Origin: Lasiodiplodia sp. COLG20
Taxonomy: Eukaryota > Ascomycota > Dothideomycetes > Botryosphaeriales > Botryosphaeriaceae
Direction: 5' to 3'
NCBI GenBank assembly: GCA_009801085.1
Contig: VNWV01000002.1
Coordinates: 4,092,001 to 4,156,000, forward strand
DNA: 64,000 bases
Within the stretch, counting starts at the first letter, position 1. The number at the start of each line of letters is the position of its first letter. Below the pieces are notes generated by a model that was not told where the DNA came from, did not search any database, and saw nothing but the letters and a program-made list of their open reading frames with translations. The translations under genes and the position numbers were made by a program. Below are positions 53,708-64,000 of the stretch, piece by piece.

Positions 53708-54913
53708 GGTTGACTGGATGCCTTGTAGAGCTCTAACTCGTAATCTATGTCCGCAGGCAGTCACCTAGGCGAGACACTGAACCGGATCTCCGTACACGTC
53801 CGTGAGATTCCTGCTTTCTCTATTGGTCAATCAGGCTTGGAGTGTAAAGTAGTCTGGAGGTTTGACCTACCGTCGCGGTGGATGGCTTGCGGTGCGTGCT
53901 TTGATCGTTGAGTGTCGCGGCTGCTGGGGGCAATGCACGAGTCGCGGGGGGCTTGAGCTTAGCTATAGTGTTGGTGGTAGGTTGACGGCGTGTTTAAAAG
54001 CCGAGAGACTCAGCGTTTCCATGCTGGCTGGCACGACGAGGCGCAGCGCCGCCTCGAGGCAGACGTCGAATTTGGTGTGGCAGTGCGCCTAAGGCAGTCG
54101 GTAGCTTGGCAAGCGGAGCCTTCTGAACAAATTTTCTGGACGTCACAGCTCATAGTGTCTGGCTGGTTGCGGAAATTCCAGAGTAATGGCAAATACTACT
54201 CTGTCAATGTGTTTGTGAGCATGTTGTCTTGTTTTTGGTTTTGACTGCGCGGCATCGGCGGAGGAGGTTGAGCCTGACCCTGTTAGGGCATAGCCATGGA
54301 TGCCGAATGACCCCTCATATGGCACTCACACCTTGTCTTCCTTTTAGTCTTGCAATCTCGCCCAGCATCGGCCATTGTTCCTCTAATGCTGCATTGCGAA
54401 GCTCTTCCAGTGGAGATGTACGTTTACATCTGAAACCTCTTCGGTGCGCAATCCTCTCCGTGGCCGATCGGCCACGGTTGTCCCCACACTTCGTGCAAGA
54501 CGACCGTAAGCTGCGTCAGGCGCATTTAGCATGTTACACAAAAATCTCGTATCTTCTTGGGCTCCCAGACGCCCACGTCAGCTTTGCATGAGCCCGTCCT
54601 TGACTGCGCTCGGGCACACAGCATTGTGGCTTATTGGATACCCTTGATATTCTTGCCACCCTTCCTGCACGTGGTGAAAATAATGGGCTTCTGTCCGGCC
54701 ATACGTTCTCCCCTTTTTGGTACGATGATACTGTGGGGCTTTATGACAAAGCTACCAGAAACGGCATAGTAGTACCTCACTGATGAAATTCCCAAAGCTT
54801 TTTAATGAATGCAGGTCTTGGTATTGACTTCTCATCGAGCTGGCCTCGCTTACGAAAAGATGAATGATGTAATATGAAGTCATCCGATGCTTTAATAGAC
54901 ATAGTGCACCTCT
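53708..54913. other. 1.2-kb gap, one palindrome, no gene seen
   Basis: No supported gene. A perfect 20-bp palindrome occurs at 54458-54477. Confidence 0.5.
54458..54477. repeat. perfect 20-bp palindrome
   Basis: ccgtggccgatcggccacgg is its own reverse complement. It might be a protein-binding site or simple chance in GC-rich DNA; no sibling copy was seen. Confidence 0.6.
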
Positions 54914-56609
54914 TTACTCTTCCGTTCGGCCTCTTGCGTTACGCTCGCCAGGGACTGCGTTGTCATGCCTAGCCAATAACGAACTTTGAAATGGCCTTCC
55001 CTCTCCAAGCTCTACACCATGAGATTCATCTTGATTGATTCGCCTGTTCGAAGGCAAATTTTGAGTCCAGAATCGTGATATGCATTCCCAAAGTTGTCGT
55101 GTCTCATTAACTGGTGGTCGTGCGGCTAGGAACACGGCAGCGGTGACTGGGATTGCAACGGCAAAGAATATCCAAAATCCAGGGCTTCCAGGAGAGGTGC
55201 TGTCGTTCATGCTGAATAGTCCAGTGGTGAAAGTGAGAGGTACAAATACTAGAGCTAAATAAGTCAAGCGACTGACGTTAGCTGTTTCCGCAAAAGACCG
55301 CCGGCTATCGGCAATCTGGACCATCGATGTAACAACCGGCAGCATCCTTTCAAATCTTTGCCCAAAGTCGTCTACGTTCGAAGCAAGTTGATCGTAATCT
55401 TGAGCTAGCAGCTCCAAGGAACCGGACAGATCTCCGGTGGTCCGACAACTCCGGATAAAATGAGAAACCGAGCGCATCTTTTGCTGCGAAGCCATACTCC
55501 TGCGACGCCAGCTCTGAAGAGATCTTAAATCAGAATTGAGCCTATCGAGCTCTCGGAACAAAGCAGGAAGATCTTCTATGGCGTATTCGTATTGTTTGAT
55601 GCTGTGATGCATCACCGCTAAGTAAGACACCCATTCCGAGGCAATAATGCGAAGAGGGTAGTAGGCCAGTTGACGTAGGCTTGGTGATTTACGGTTAAAA
55701 AACTCCGGTTGATGCCTTTTCCAGTAATAAACTAGGTCTTCCAGCATGCCGGCTCGAGTCGGCCCAGGCAAATAACCGGATTTGTCAACCATGGATGGGG
55801 GGTCCAGAAAGTCTTCATAGCCGCCAAGAAACAAGGTTGAAAGGATGTCGTGATACGAAACCCCCTTCTGCTGATGCTTTACCGAGTAATATGTGCTGCC
55901 GATGGGTGGATCAACCAGGATAACACCTGCATTATGGATTAGAGCGGTTGAAATTTGTATGCGGAACTTACGTACAGATCCAGGTATTGTCAGACAATAC
56001 ACTCCTAAACATAGAGCACGAATGTTGGGCCAAGCCGATACGAATGTTCTTCGTCTTTGGAAGGACCATTACCTTCCTGTGTATGTTGCATGTACGCAAA
56101 AGCTTTCTCAGTGGAATCTCGGAGTCGTCAAATTTGATAGTCCGATGATAGTGGACAGCCAAAGACGTCTCAGTCTTCAGCCGGGAAGGCAGAAGGGCCA
56201 TGTCAGGAGTCTGGAAGGATACATCGGGCCAAGGAGAATGCAGGTGAGAAGCGAAGAATAAGGGATCCATTTGCAAATTTGATCCCAATGTTTCGATGAC
56301 GCTTTTTGTGAGATCCTCGACGATGACGATTCGCCCAAGCAACTTTGTATCGGCGGTAGGTGGGGAGGGAGTGAGAAGGTGGCCGAGGTCTCTTTCATCA
56401 ACATTGTAAACCGTTGGGCTAGAAACGTCAGAAGAGAAGTCCAAAGACGCAATGCGGCAGCATAGTCCTTCTCGTTCATCGTCTCCCATAAACTTAACGA
56501 GATTCTGGATGCTTGGGTTCCGTTTGCTTTGCGCTGTAATGAAACGATGGTATGGATCCATAGCTGGAGGACTGGACCTTGTCTTCGACAGCTTAGAAAG
56601 GCTGGACAT
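54914..56609 (-). CDS. CorA-like membrane protein
   Basis: Two exons, 56609-55977 and 55927-54914, give 548 aa from ATG 56609; an upstream exon is possible because coding-like sequence continues to about 56728. The large cytosolic part has the fungal CorA-like hallmark VEDLTKSVIETLGSNLQMDP with FFASHLHSPW. A long helical region then leads to two C-terminal membrane helices, RLTYLALVFVPLTFTTGLFS and FWIFFAVAIPVTAAVFLAA. The pore signature GMN of true CorA magnesium channels is replaced here by SMN, so magnesium transport should not be assumed. These proteins are abundant and fast-evolving in ascomycetes. Confidence 0.8.
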
Positions 56610-57248
56610 GGACAAATACCCTTGGCTGTACTTACTCGCTTCTGGGCTCTGCTGGTTGCGGCGAAGGCGTTGATGTGGCTGCTAACCCTCAATAGCGTGT
56701 TGAGCTGATGCGTGTAATCCAAAAGCAAGCGAGGCGGTCTGCGTGTTGCCTAGAACCCTCGCATATGTGGTTGCCTGCAGCCGAGGCACACACGTACACG
56801 GGCGCCACAGCCAATCACAACAAGAACGCGAGAACGGGTTTTCAGGAAAGAGCTGTTGAAAGGAGTACTGCGAAGTATTGAGATTTGTAGCCCTAGCCTT
56901 GTAATATTCGCCCCCTGGGCGCCGGTAGGCATGGGGCTGGGGAGGCGCAGTGTCGCTGCGGTCGCTGAGGGTTTCATGGAACTTCGCGTTTGCGCGTTAC
57001 ACGGTGGGCTGATTCGCATGCATGTTACACGTATGTGGCTGAGCAGTCACATCACTTGCGCCCTAGTCAAGGCTGCGTTCAGCTGGTCCCAATAGCTCAA
57101 TTTCGATGACCTTAAGAATTGTATAAAAGCCCATGACTCGCAAGCAATATATGACACTAACCAAACATCCTCCACAGCCTAAGGCTTACCCTCATTTTTA
57201 CATCGCACTCAATCGTCCCTATTCCAAGGCCTATCGTTTTGAGCCACC
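56610..57248. other. divergent promoter region between CorA-like and RelA/SpoT genes
   Basis: The region separates two divergent genes and may include a 5' exon of the CorA-like gene at 56640-56728. A TATA box serves the RelA/SpoT gene. Confidence 0.45.
57122..57127 (+). promoter_or_regulatory. TATA box of RelA/SpoT gene 2
   Basis: TATAAA, 122 bp upstream of ATG 57249, in a context typical of fungal core promoters. Confidence 0.45.
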
Positions 57249-58661
57249 ATGACCGACGTCGAGGACTCTGAAGTACCAGCGGTCATTCAGACATTCCTCG
57301 CCGAGTACGAAAAAGACCTGCCATACCACACAAAACTAGCAAAGTTCGTGAGCGAGACTTGCAAAGATTTCCTGCACAAGTCTTTGTATGATGCAAATGT
57401 CACCTACCGTGTGAAAGAGGTGGCAAGCTTGCGCAAGAAGCTTTGCGATCGGTACCAACAGGACCAGTACAAAACAAGCGACGACATCAGAAAAGGAGTT
57501 GTGGATATTTGCGGTGTCCGCATAGCTCTGTTCTTTCCGCACCACAGGTTTCCTGTCGACCGTTGGATCAACCAGGCTTTCCATGTCGAAGAGCAAGTCA
57601 ACCATCCGAAAATGAATGGGAAGGAGAGCACTGCGGTGACGGACGTAGTGACAAGGGATATCGACGGAAGCGATACGGAACATGAATACCAGAACCGGTT
57701 TCGAGGCTATCAGGCCACTCATTACCGAGTGCGGCTGAAGTCGGGACACTCCCGCGAGTTCCGTTCAGAAGACCAGGTCGAGATTCAGGTCATGTCCGTC
57801 CTGCAAAGCGCCTGGTCAGAGGTGGAACACAACATCATATACAAGCAGCTAAAAGGGCACCCATCGCAACCGGAAAAATCAATGTTGGACGGTCTGAATG
57901 GGCTGGTCTCAATTGGCGAGCTATACCTGGAACAACTGAGCCAGATATTTGACAACCGCATCGCGCATGAGAAACACAAGGACGAACCGTTTGCCAACAA
58001 GTACGAATTAGGATCGTTTCTCACTTCTACAATGCGTGGCAATAATGTCCCAGAAGATAAGTTCACAATGTCCTCCGTGGAGCTTCTTCGCAGGTTCTTG
58101 AAGTTGGACAGTGTTAAGCTTGATTCAAAGACACGGCTCAGCGACAAGCTCCAAGGCCTCGATACCGAGAGCATCTCGAAATCCTCTCTAAGGTCTCAAC
58201 TTGGTGTCTCTCAAAAACCAAATGTGTCACTCGTGGTACTGGAACGTCTTATGAAAGATCCTGACATCAACGTTCAAGCGAAGGCCCGAGAGCTCAAGCC
58301 GAAATCGCAGCGGAAGGAATGCAAAATTCTGCTGAGCACCATCATCTCATTGCATGAATTGTTTTCTCCAGTGCGGTTCTGGGTAGACGAACTCAGCAAA
58401 CACACCAAACGCTCCAACAACCTGGATTGGCTGATGGATAATCAAGCCCCTAGGAATATTCTACTCGACAAGGATGAACAGATACACCCACAGGATTCTT
58501 CAACCTTGACGGAGCTCTGGAACTGGTTTGAGACACATCCATCGCCTGTTGTCAGATTCGTTTTCACTATTTCGAAGCTGGGAGTGCTTAGAGATCTACC
58601 GCAAGAATTCGACGTTCTCAGCAGAATCCACCTCATGAGGATGGAGCAACTTGCTGTATGA
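57249..58661 (+). CDS. RelA/SpoT-domain protein 2
   Basis: Intronless, 470 aa. The ATG sits in ccaccATGa, a good context. Nucleotidyltransferase motifs run from about 55 to 205: YRVKEVASLRKKL, DICGVRIALFFP, RGYQATHYRV and EIQVMSVLQSAWSEVEHNII. All key residues of the synthetase type are present (Arg/Lys/Ser-Lys loop, Asp and Arg of DxxGxR, Glu of ExQ). The C-terminal 250 residues are helical, ending in LTELWNWFETHPSP and FTISKLGVLRDLPQEF, shared with gene 1. There is no HD hydrolase, TGS or ACT domain, so it is a stand-alone synthetase-like enzyme; whether it makes (p)ppGpp or another nucleotide is unknown. Confidence 0.85.
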   Translation: MTDVEDSEVPAVIQTFLAEYEKDLPYHTKLAKFVSETCKDFLHKSLYDANVTYRVKEVASLRKKLCDRYQQDQYKTSDDIRKGVVDICGVRIALFFPHHRFPVDRWINQAFHVEEQVNHPKMNGKESTAVTDVVTRDIDGSDTEHEYQNRFRGYQATHYRVRLKSGHSREFRSEDQVEIQVMSVLQSAWSEVEHNIIYKQLKGHPSQPEKSMLDGLNGLVSIGELYLEQLSQIFDNRIAHEKHKDEPFANKYELGSFLTSTMRGNNVPEDKFTMSSVELLRRFLKLDSVKLDSKTRLSDKLQGLDTESISKSSLRSQLGVSQKPNVSLVVLERLMKDPDINVQAKARELKPKSQRKECKILLSTIISLHELFSPVRFWVDELSKHTKRSNNLDWLMDNQAPRNILLDKDEQIHPQDSSTLTELWNWFETHPSPVVRFVFTISKLGVLRDLPQEFDVLSRIHLMRMEQLAV

Positions 58662-59408
58662 CATCACTCTAGGAGCTGGACAAGGAGAGAATTCTCTGTT
58701 CTCTACTTTCTTTGGTCTCTGTCTTACTCATCCATTCGTTGGAATATTTCTCTTCATTCTCCAAGAAATACTGCTACTCGTAGGGCTATGCCCTTCTTCC
58801 TTTTTCCGCTTGCCCTTGGTATTGATTGTTGCATTTTTCGCGTTGTCTTTTTATAGATCAGTTCTCTGTTATCTTCTACGCTGTCCTTTACTTCTCTATA
58901 TAATAATCAGAAGATCAATTTAAACGAGATATGGCAACCCATTTCGTACTTCCGCATGCGCCGAAGCTTACTACTATTATCCACATGGGAAGCGGTCGTG
59001 CGGATGTAACGAGATCAGCTAGGGCTTTTAATGAGCATCCCGCGGGGCATTCTTTGCAACGAGGCCAACGGCTTGCTAATTGCTTAATCTATTTGCCGCA
59101 TCGAGGGGTCATCGTCAGCCAAGAAGAAGGCAAAACCGACAGTCGGTTTGATGGAAATGGTTCATCACTAGTGCCAGAATCACCCTCGACGATCGTTGAG
59201 TAGGAGAAAACGAGATTGAATAGGATTGGGTGGGGATGAAATTGTATGGCGGAGTGGCTCATGTCGCTCACGGATGATTTGACAATGCCCCGTCCTCAAC
59301 TTTACTGTAAAATCATTTTCATACCCGTCCTATATTAATTTCTGCCTCGGTAATCACTATGCGCGACGGAGTAGTGGGTAAGCTAAGACTCGAGAGCAAG
59401 CAAACCGC
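58662..59408. other. intergenic, no gene seen
   Basis: A T-rich, pyrimidine-rich 3' flank of the RelA/SpoT gene. The hydrophobic frame at 58651-58923 overlaps the gene's end and looks like translated T-rich DNA rather than a protein. Confidence 0.5.
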
Positions 59409-60672
59409 TCAGCTGACGTGAGTCACCCTTGTAGCCCAAGTAGACCAGAATGCCGCGTGTGGGGAGAAAAGCAGGCTGCGGAACGCTTCGATCATGACAA
59501 AGAGCCGCGCGGCCACGTGCAGAACCACGATTCCAAAGGGGAATAAAAATTTGAACAAAGCTAACAACAATTTTCCCAGAGCCGAGTATGGCGCCGGGCC
59601 CCGATCGACAAAGCTGGGCTAAACATTGAGTAGTAAAATAAGCAGGTTGACTGTCAGCAACGACGTCAACTTCTAGAGCAACCCTCGACAGGCGTCGGGA
59701 AATCAAAACTCCAGGCGAGCAAATGGATCGCCTTGAATACGACGGCGCTGGCTGAGGCCAGGTAGAAGCCCATCGTATCCGGATGTACACGAGTGTTGTC
59801 GAGCGGATGAATAGCCGACGTTGACACCCATAAGCTGAACCTGGCGCCCAGTCGGTAACGCGGCGCCTGCCTGAGCAGATGGCTCATCTACTCCGCCGTA
59901 GCGAACCGACGGCCGTCCATCTCGGTCATAGTAATCATCTCCTGCGGCTTTCCCCCAGATCAGAGCGAGGATGAACAGCGCCGATGCGGTGTAGGCGAGG
60001 GCGAGCACCTCGAGCTGCGCCGAGGGAAGATCGTGGTGGGCGCGGACAGAGAGCTGGATAATGAGCCAAACGATCTGCAGCATGGAAAGGATGTTGACCA
60101 GAATGCTTCTCCGGTCGGCGTTGGCTATCGCTGGCAGCGATAGCCACGGCATCTTCTTGGGTGTAGAAGGTCTGGACACTGTTGAGGACCCAGTGATCGT
60201 ATTGGAGGAACAATGCAATTTGCTTGAGGTGGTATTATAGTTTTCAGCGCCGTGCTCACGATGACTTAGTTTTTCGGGGACAAGACAAACTCGTGAGGCC
60301 CCAGTCGCTCAGCGTCGCTCTCGTGAGCCTGGTACCTGCTTTCTCACTTCGACATGCAGTCGGGAAAGGTTTGTATGAGAGGCCATGGTGTGAACTCTAC
60401 GTAATCCTTCGTTAGCCAGCTGCGCCTGGCTGTGACACAGTGTGCGATTGTCAGCGTCCGGGGAGGGGCCGTGCCGAGACTTACTCTCCACTGAATATTA
60501 CACGCAGCAATGCGGATGCGTACGAGAAGCCTCCGGGCGGGGGTTTCCATTAATACGACGAAGAGCATAAAAATGGTGATCAGCCCCACAACAATATGGA
60601 TACTCGGGGTAGTCGGGCTGCTTACCTACCTTTTATGACATCGTACATATATTTGGCAAATTTACAGTGCAT
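59409..60672 (-). CDS. multi-pass membrane protein, exon model unresolved, possibly damaged
   Basis: Conserved pieces follow one another on the - strand but in different frames: VVGLITIFMLFVVLM (about 60570), SMLQIVWLIIQLSVRAHHDL and LEVLALAYTASALFILALIW (about 60090-59950), FYLASASAVVFKAIHLLAW (about 59765) and HVAARLFVMIEAFRSLLFSP (about 59490), ending at stop 59409. Together they match, in order, a large ascomycete family of unknown membrane proteins with about five helices. One junction (donor about 59900, acceptor about 59861) works in phase; the last, between FPTPVEG and the final block, has no good splice pair in the right phase. The gene may therefore contain a frameshift. The start at ATG 60672 is a guess. 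Confidence 0.5.
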
Positions 60673-60967
60673 GAAGCCCTCACTAGGTAATAGCCTAGCT
60701 ACATTCATGTTCAGCTTCGGTCTTTATGCGACGGCGCCTGCGACGAGTTGCACAAGCGTCCTCGAACACAGCTGACTCGCTCGCGCTTGGCTTCATGGCC
60801 TCTGGCCCCCAATCTTTTTTTTTTTTCAGCTTCTTTTTTTGCACGCAGATTAGATTCCCGGGAGTCAATTAAAATGCAGCAGGTCGAAAACCAGTCACAG
60901 ATTGTATTTAAGATGTCGCGAAGAATTGGCTTCACCATTTATAGCCATCTCATTTTCCTCATTCAAT

Positions 60968-63226
60968 ATGGATCCTCTTCCACCGGCATCGAACGCGCCA
61001 CCACACTACGACATTTACACCGGCGTCTGGACCGATTGGTCGCAGAATAGGATCGTTGGGTCTACCCTCACAACAACGCGTGCTCATGGGAGCCTCTTGA
61101 TCGCTTTTATCTCCCTCTTTGTTGCTGTTGTCGGTACAGGCTTTTGGAGGATATGTTGTTTCGGGCTTCATTGCCTCTACTCAACCAAGGCCTCGCGTGA
61201 TGCAATCTATCATCAGAGGCAGATGGTCCTCCGAAACGCAGCAAATGCGGCCACAGGAGTGACAAGCCTATACCAGGTCCTCAACGCCTGGCGAAGGGCT
61301 CACCCAAATACGTCATTAAGACGCATTTTGCCATTGCTAATTTTCAGCTGTACAGCCTGGGTAGCGTTCGGGGTGGCCAGTACCTTCTCTTCGCGGCTTT
61401 CAACCATTACTGGAGATGCCGTCCTCATCTCGAGCAACAACTGCGGCCACATGTACGCTATGGTCAATTCGAACCTCACAGACTTCACTGAGGTTTATCA
61501 ACGCTATTTAGCACAGCGGTCTATTTTCAGTGCCCAATACGCGGAACAATACTACCATGAGGGTCATGTGGTTGAAGGGTGCAGTGCCCTTATCAAACAA
61601 CATTTATCGACTGCAGTCACTGCAGACGCCCTTTGTCCGTTTCCTGGCGATATCTGCAAGAGTCGCGACGCAAACCTTGTGCTTGATACTGGCCTTATAG
61701 ATAGCCATTACGATCTCGGATCTAATGCTCCGGTAGGCCAGCGTTACCAAGTTCGCTTGGTTTTGCAAGCAGCGCCTTTGAAAACTGAAGGGTACAAACA
61801 GTCAGATGGACCAGACTCTATGACGCAGGATTCGTACGCACAATACCATTATGGGCCAAGAACAAGCAACGGTAGGACCGTTGCCAACTTTACGTTCCAA
61901 CATGAGAGGCCGAAGAAAAAACAATACCTCAGTCTCAATTGGACAGGACCGCAGCCAGATATGGACATCAAGTATGCAACATTTTGTTATTGTGCTTGAT
62001 ATAATTCACTGACGGGTTCCCAGTATATATGGCGCTCAGTACTCAAATGGGTCCATCCGTCCATTATTCTCGACTATGGAACCGATCAAGGATCTTGAAA
62101 GAACTGATGCGGACGTGTATGTCGCATTCCTATCACTCAACACAATACTATTCCCACAAAAGTCGGACGACTTATGGTACCCTGCCCACGATTTTGCGGT
62201 CAATATCTCTGCTGGAACCTTCGGCCTGGACGAAACAACTCCCGTCTACTGGAGCGATGAAGTTGCGTCTCCACTGGGACTAGTTTTACAGCTCCAAGTA
62301 TGCAAACCTAGCCTACCAGCCGGAATACGCTGCACTCCGCTGTCATCCCCTATGGACGCTTACGAAAGCGCCATGCAGTTATGGCCAAAGAGCGAATGGG
62401 GCGAGGACTGGGCATGGTTCTTCGCTACTGTTGGTGGAGCGCGGGATCTAATCTCCACTCCAATCAAGGCCTTGGGATCTCCAGCATTGGATTCCAAGTC
62501 GCTGCTTGACCAAGGCATCATGGGCCCACTCGCCACTAATCAATGGCAACTCGACGTCAGCAAATGGGTCAACATTTCCCTAGCAACGATTCAACAGAAC
62601 TTCGTCGATGTCGCCATGGGCCCTTCGGATCCGCGGCAAGAATCATTTCTCATAAGGCCTCGCACCCATGCAGAGAGAAATATGTGCAAAAACCAAGTAA
62701 GCGACTTCTTTCCACCTATCACTTCATACACCCCGGTACACGAAGCTGACCTCCATCTCCCCTCCACCAGAAAATCCTCAGCACAGCCTATATCAACTTC
62801 CCCGTCTTCGGTCTTGCCGCCATCCTCATAGTCGGCAGTCTCATCATCATCCTTTCGTACACAATCGAGCCACTCACTGTCTGGATCCAGCGCCGCGGTA
62901 ACCTTGACGTCTACGCACGGCTCGAGTGGACAATGAACGAGACCTTCCAGCTCCAGCGCCTGGCCCACGAAGAACTGGGTGTGGGTACCTGGGTGCGTTG
63001 CGACACCGACGTACCCGTGACAGAAAGGCTCGAGCGGCTCGGGGTCCTCGATCTGAGCGACCGAGCGCATCCGAAGCTCGTGGCGCCGCCACCGGCGTTT
63101 GGAGAGTTGCTTGCTGAGGAGGGGGAGGCTAGAGAGTGTGACAGTGATCAGAGCCAAACGGGATCTAGTGAGAGCTGCGCACGGAAGGAGGAGGCGCCCG
63201 CAAGTCAGCGCTGCGATGGGGGCTGA
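60968..63226 (+). CDS. multi-pass membrane protein of unknown function (right paralog)
   Basis: Exons 60968-61971, 62024-62696 and 62771-63226 encode 710 aa from ATG 60968. Layout is the same as in the left paralog: YDIYTGVWTDWSQNRIVGST, membrane segments SLLIAFISLFVAVVGTGFW and RILPLLIFSCTAWVAFGVAS, a long Cys-containing external region, the junction MCKNQ/KILSTAYINF, and a last helix (LAAILIVGSLIIILSYTIEP). The cytosolic tail contains LQRLAHEELGVGTW, nearly identical in the other copy. Function unknown. The high conservation of the membrane ends and last-exon motif points to a maintained role rather than decay. Confidence 0.87.
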
Positions 63227-63652
63227 ACGCCCGGCCTGCGAACGTCCGGGCGGCGGTGGTTCACCGGCTCTGTCTGTAGTGACACAAGGCTGAAATTTGT
63301 GCTTGGGGACGTAGCGCCCACGTTGTTCGATGGTCCAGGCAGCTTGGGCGTCAAAGACCGAAATTTGCTGTATCTGGAGTTGGGCGTTTCCTTCGAGTAG
63401 CGGCACGTCAATTCAACATTGGTTCGAAGAGTCCTTGTGCATTTTTTGGAAATAGTGAGGCGGTGGAGGAGAACGAGCGGCATCAGGCGGTCGGGATCCC
63501 TGTGGCGAGATTTCTCAAAAGCTTTGACAGCACTTTCCTAGATACTTGCTTTTCATTTTTTTTTTCTCAAATTTCATCGAGCATGGCCTTCAAATCTTCC
63601 GGCAGAGGTGCTTTCAGCCCTATCTTTTTCTACTGGGAATGCCGCACGCCCA
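63227..63652. other. convergent 3' flanks, no gene seen
   Basis: Lies between two convergent genes; no coding pattern apart from chance frames. Confidence 0.5.
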
Positions 63653-64000
63653 CTATGCCTCATTGACGTCCTGTTTCTTCTTCTTCTTCTTCTTCAAAAC
63701 AAAAGCATAATAATCGAACGAGCTTTCGCCCTCCGAAAGAGTCTCCATATGGAGGTCCCAAATGTCGTCCCGATTTAATACGGGTCTCATGAAATGGGGT
63801 TGCCTGTAGGTGATGTAGAGAAAAGCTCCGTCGTCTCGGAGCACGCGGAAGACCTTGAGAACATCAGCGAAGCTGTATCACACAAATTTCGAAAGAGTCT
63901 CGAACCTCGTTGATATACTGGCCTGTATTCTGTTTCACAATGTCCGGCGGGTCCCAGGGACTTCCGGAGATCATGGCGTCCAACGTTCCCTTATCGAAAG
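63653..64000 (-). CDS. SAM-dependent methyltransferase, C-terminal part (gene continues beyond the window)
   Basis: Two exon pieces, 64000-63906 and 63853-63653, join through an intron with a ctgatg branch-like site. The spliced text reads DKGTLDAMISGSPWD, then NTGQYINEVFRVLRDDGAFL and ITYRQPHFMRPVLNRDDIWD. This is the end of a class I methyltransferase of the METTL13/EEF1A-lysine-methyltransferase-like group (KGTLDA and VLRxDGxFxxITY are its post-binding motifs). The 5' half with the SAM-binding motif lies to the right. The C-terminus ends in a run of seven Lys encoded by a triplet microsatellite. Confidence 0.8.

Noticed and set aside
54914..56609. Calling the CorA-like protein a magnesium transporter
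   Set aside because: The GMN pore signature is changed to SMN, so the transport function cannot be claimed from sequence.
58651..58923. Hydrophobic 90-codon frame after RelA/SpoT gene 2
   Set aside because: It overlaps the stop of the upstream gene and is translation of a T-rich 3' flank; Phe/Leu richness follows from base composition.

Overview
The window is nuclear DNA of a filamentous ascomycete (Pezizomycotina). Most genes carry one to four short introns of about 45-75 bp with fungal branch points and GT..AG ends. The gene families are fungal too: three HET-domain genes, a lipase-NACHT NLR, a CFEM receptor, a Zn2Cys6 regulator, GMC oxidase, haem-thiolate peroxidase and GPI proteins. One decayed coding stretch has stops that look like C-to-T (RIP-type) mutation. 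Species cannot be read from the sequence. I rebuilt exon structures by hand from splice signals and reading-frame phase; in most genes the summed exons are a multiple of three, which supports them.

Layout. 0-5 kb: a vWA protein (5' end outside the window), a fucose-lectin-like protein and a Cys-rich protein of unknown role. 5-5.8 kb: a mutated element relic and a candidate solo LTR. 5.9-8.2 kb: a membrane protein whose paralog lies at 61-63 kb in the opposite orientation. 9-15 kb: a GPI-type secreted protein, a HET protein and an FAD oxidoreductase. 15.8-23 kb: a lipase-NACHT NLR and a second HET gene flanked by direct repeats. 23.9-31.8 kb: a secreted peroxidase/peroxygenase, a CFEM-rhodopsin-like receptor and a secreted GMC oxidoreductase. 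34-35.4 kb: an F-box-like gene with a duplicated 5' segment.

36.2-45.7 kb is a six-gene cluster: Dabb protein, SDR dehydrogenase, IlvD/Edd dehydratase, Zn2Cys6 regulator, Dal5-type MFS transporter and SMP-30 lactonase. Together the enzymes fit an oxidative, non-phosphorylative route from aldose to lactone to aldonate to 2-keto-3-deoxy acid. Every promoter in the cluster carries at least one CGG-N7-CCG inverted repeat (seven in all), including the regulator's own promoter, so the cluster looks like a self-contained regulon.

46-59 kb is a conflict or stress region: a third HET gene, then two genes with RelA/SpoT-type nucleotidyltransferase domains (one on each strand) bracketing a CorA-like membrane protein, an orphan CorA C-terminal exon and a gene of unknown function. 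59-64 kb: a possibly damaged multi-pass membrane protein, the second copy of the 5.9-8.2 kb membrane family, and the 3' part of a methyltransferase gene running off the right edge.

The two observations most worth following are the sugar-acid regulon with its shared operator and the duplicated RelA/SpoT plus CorA-like neighbourhood.
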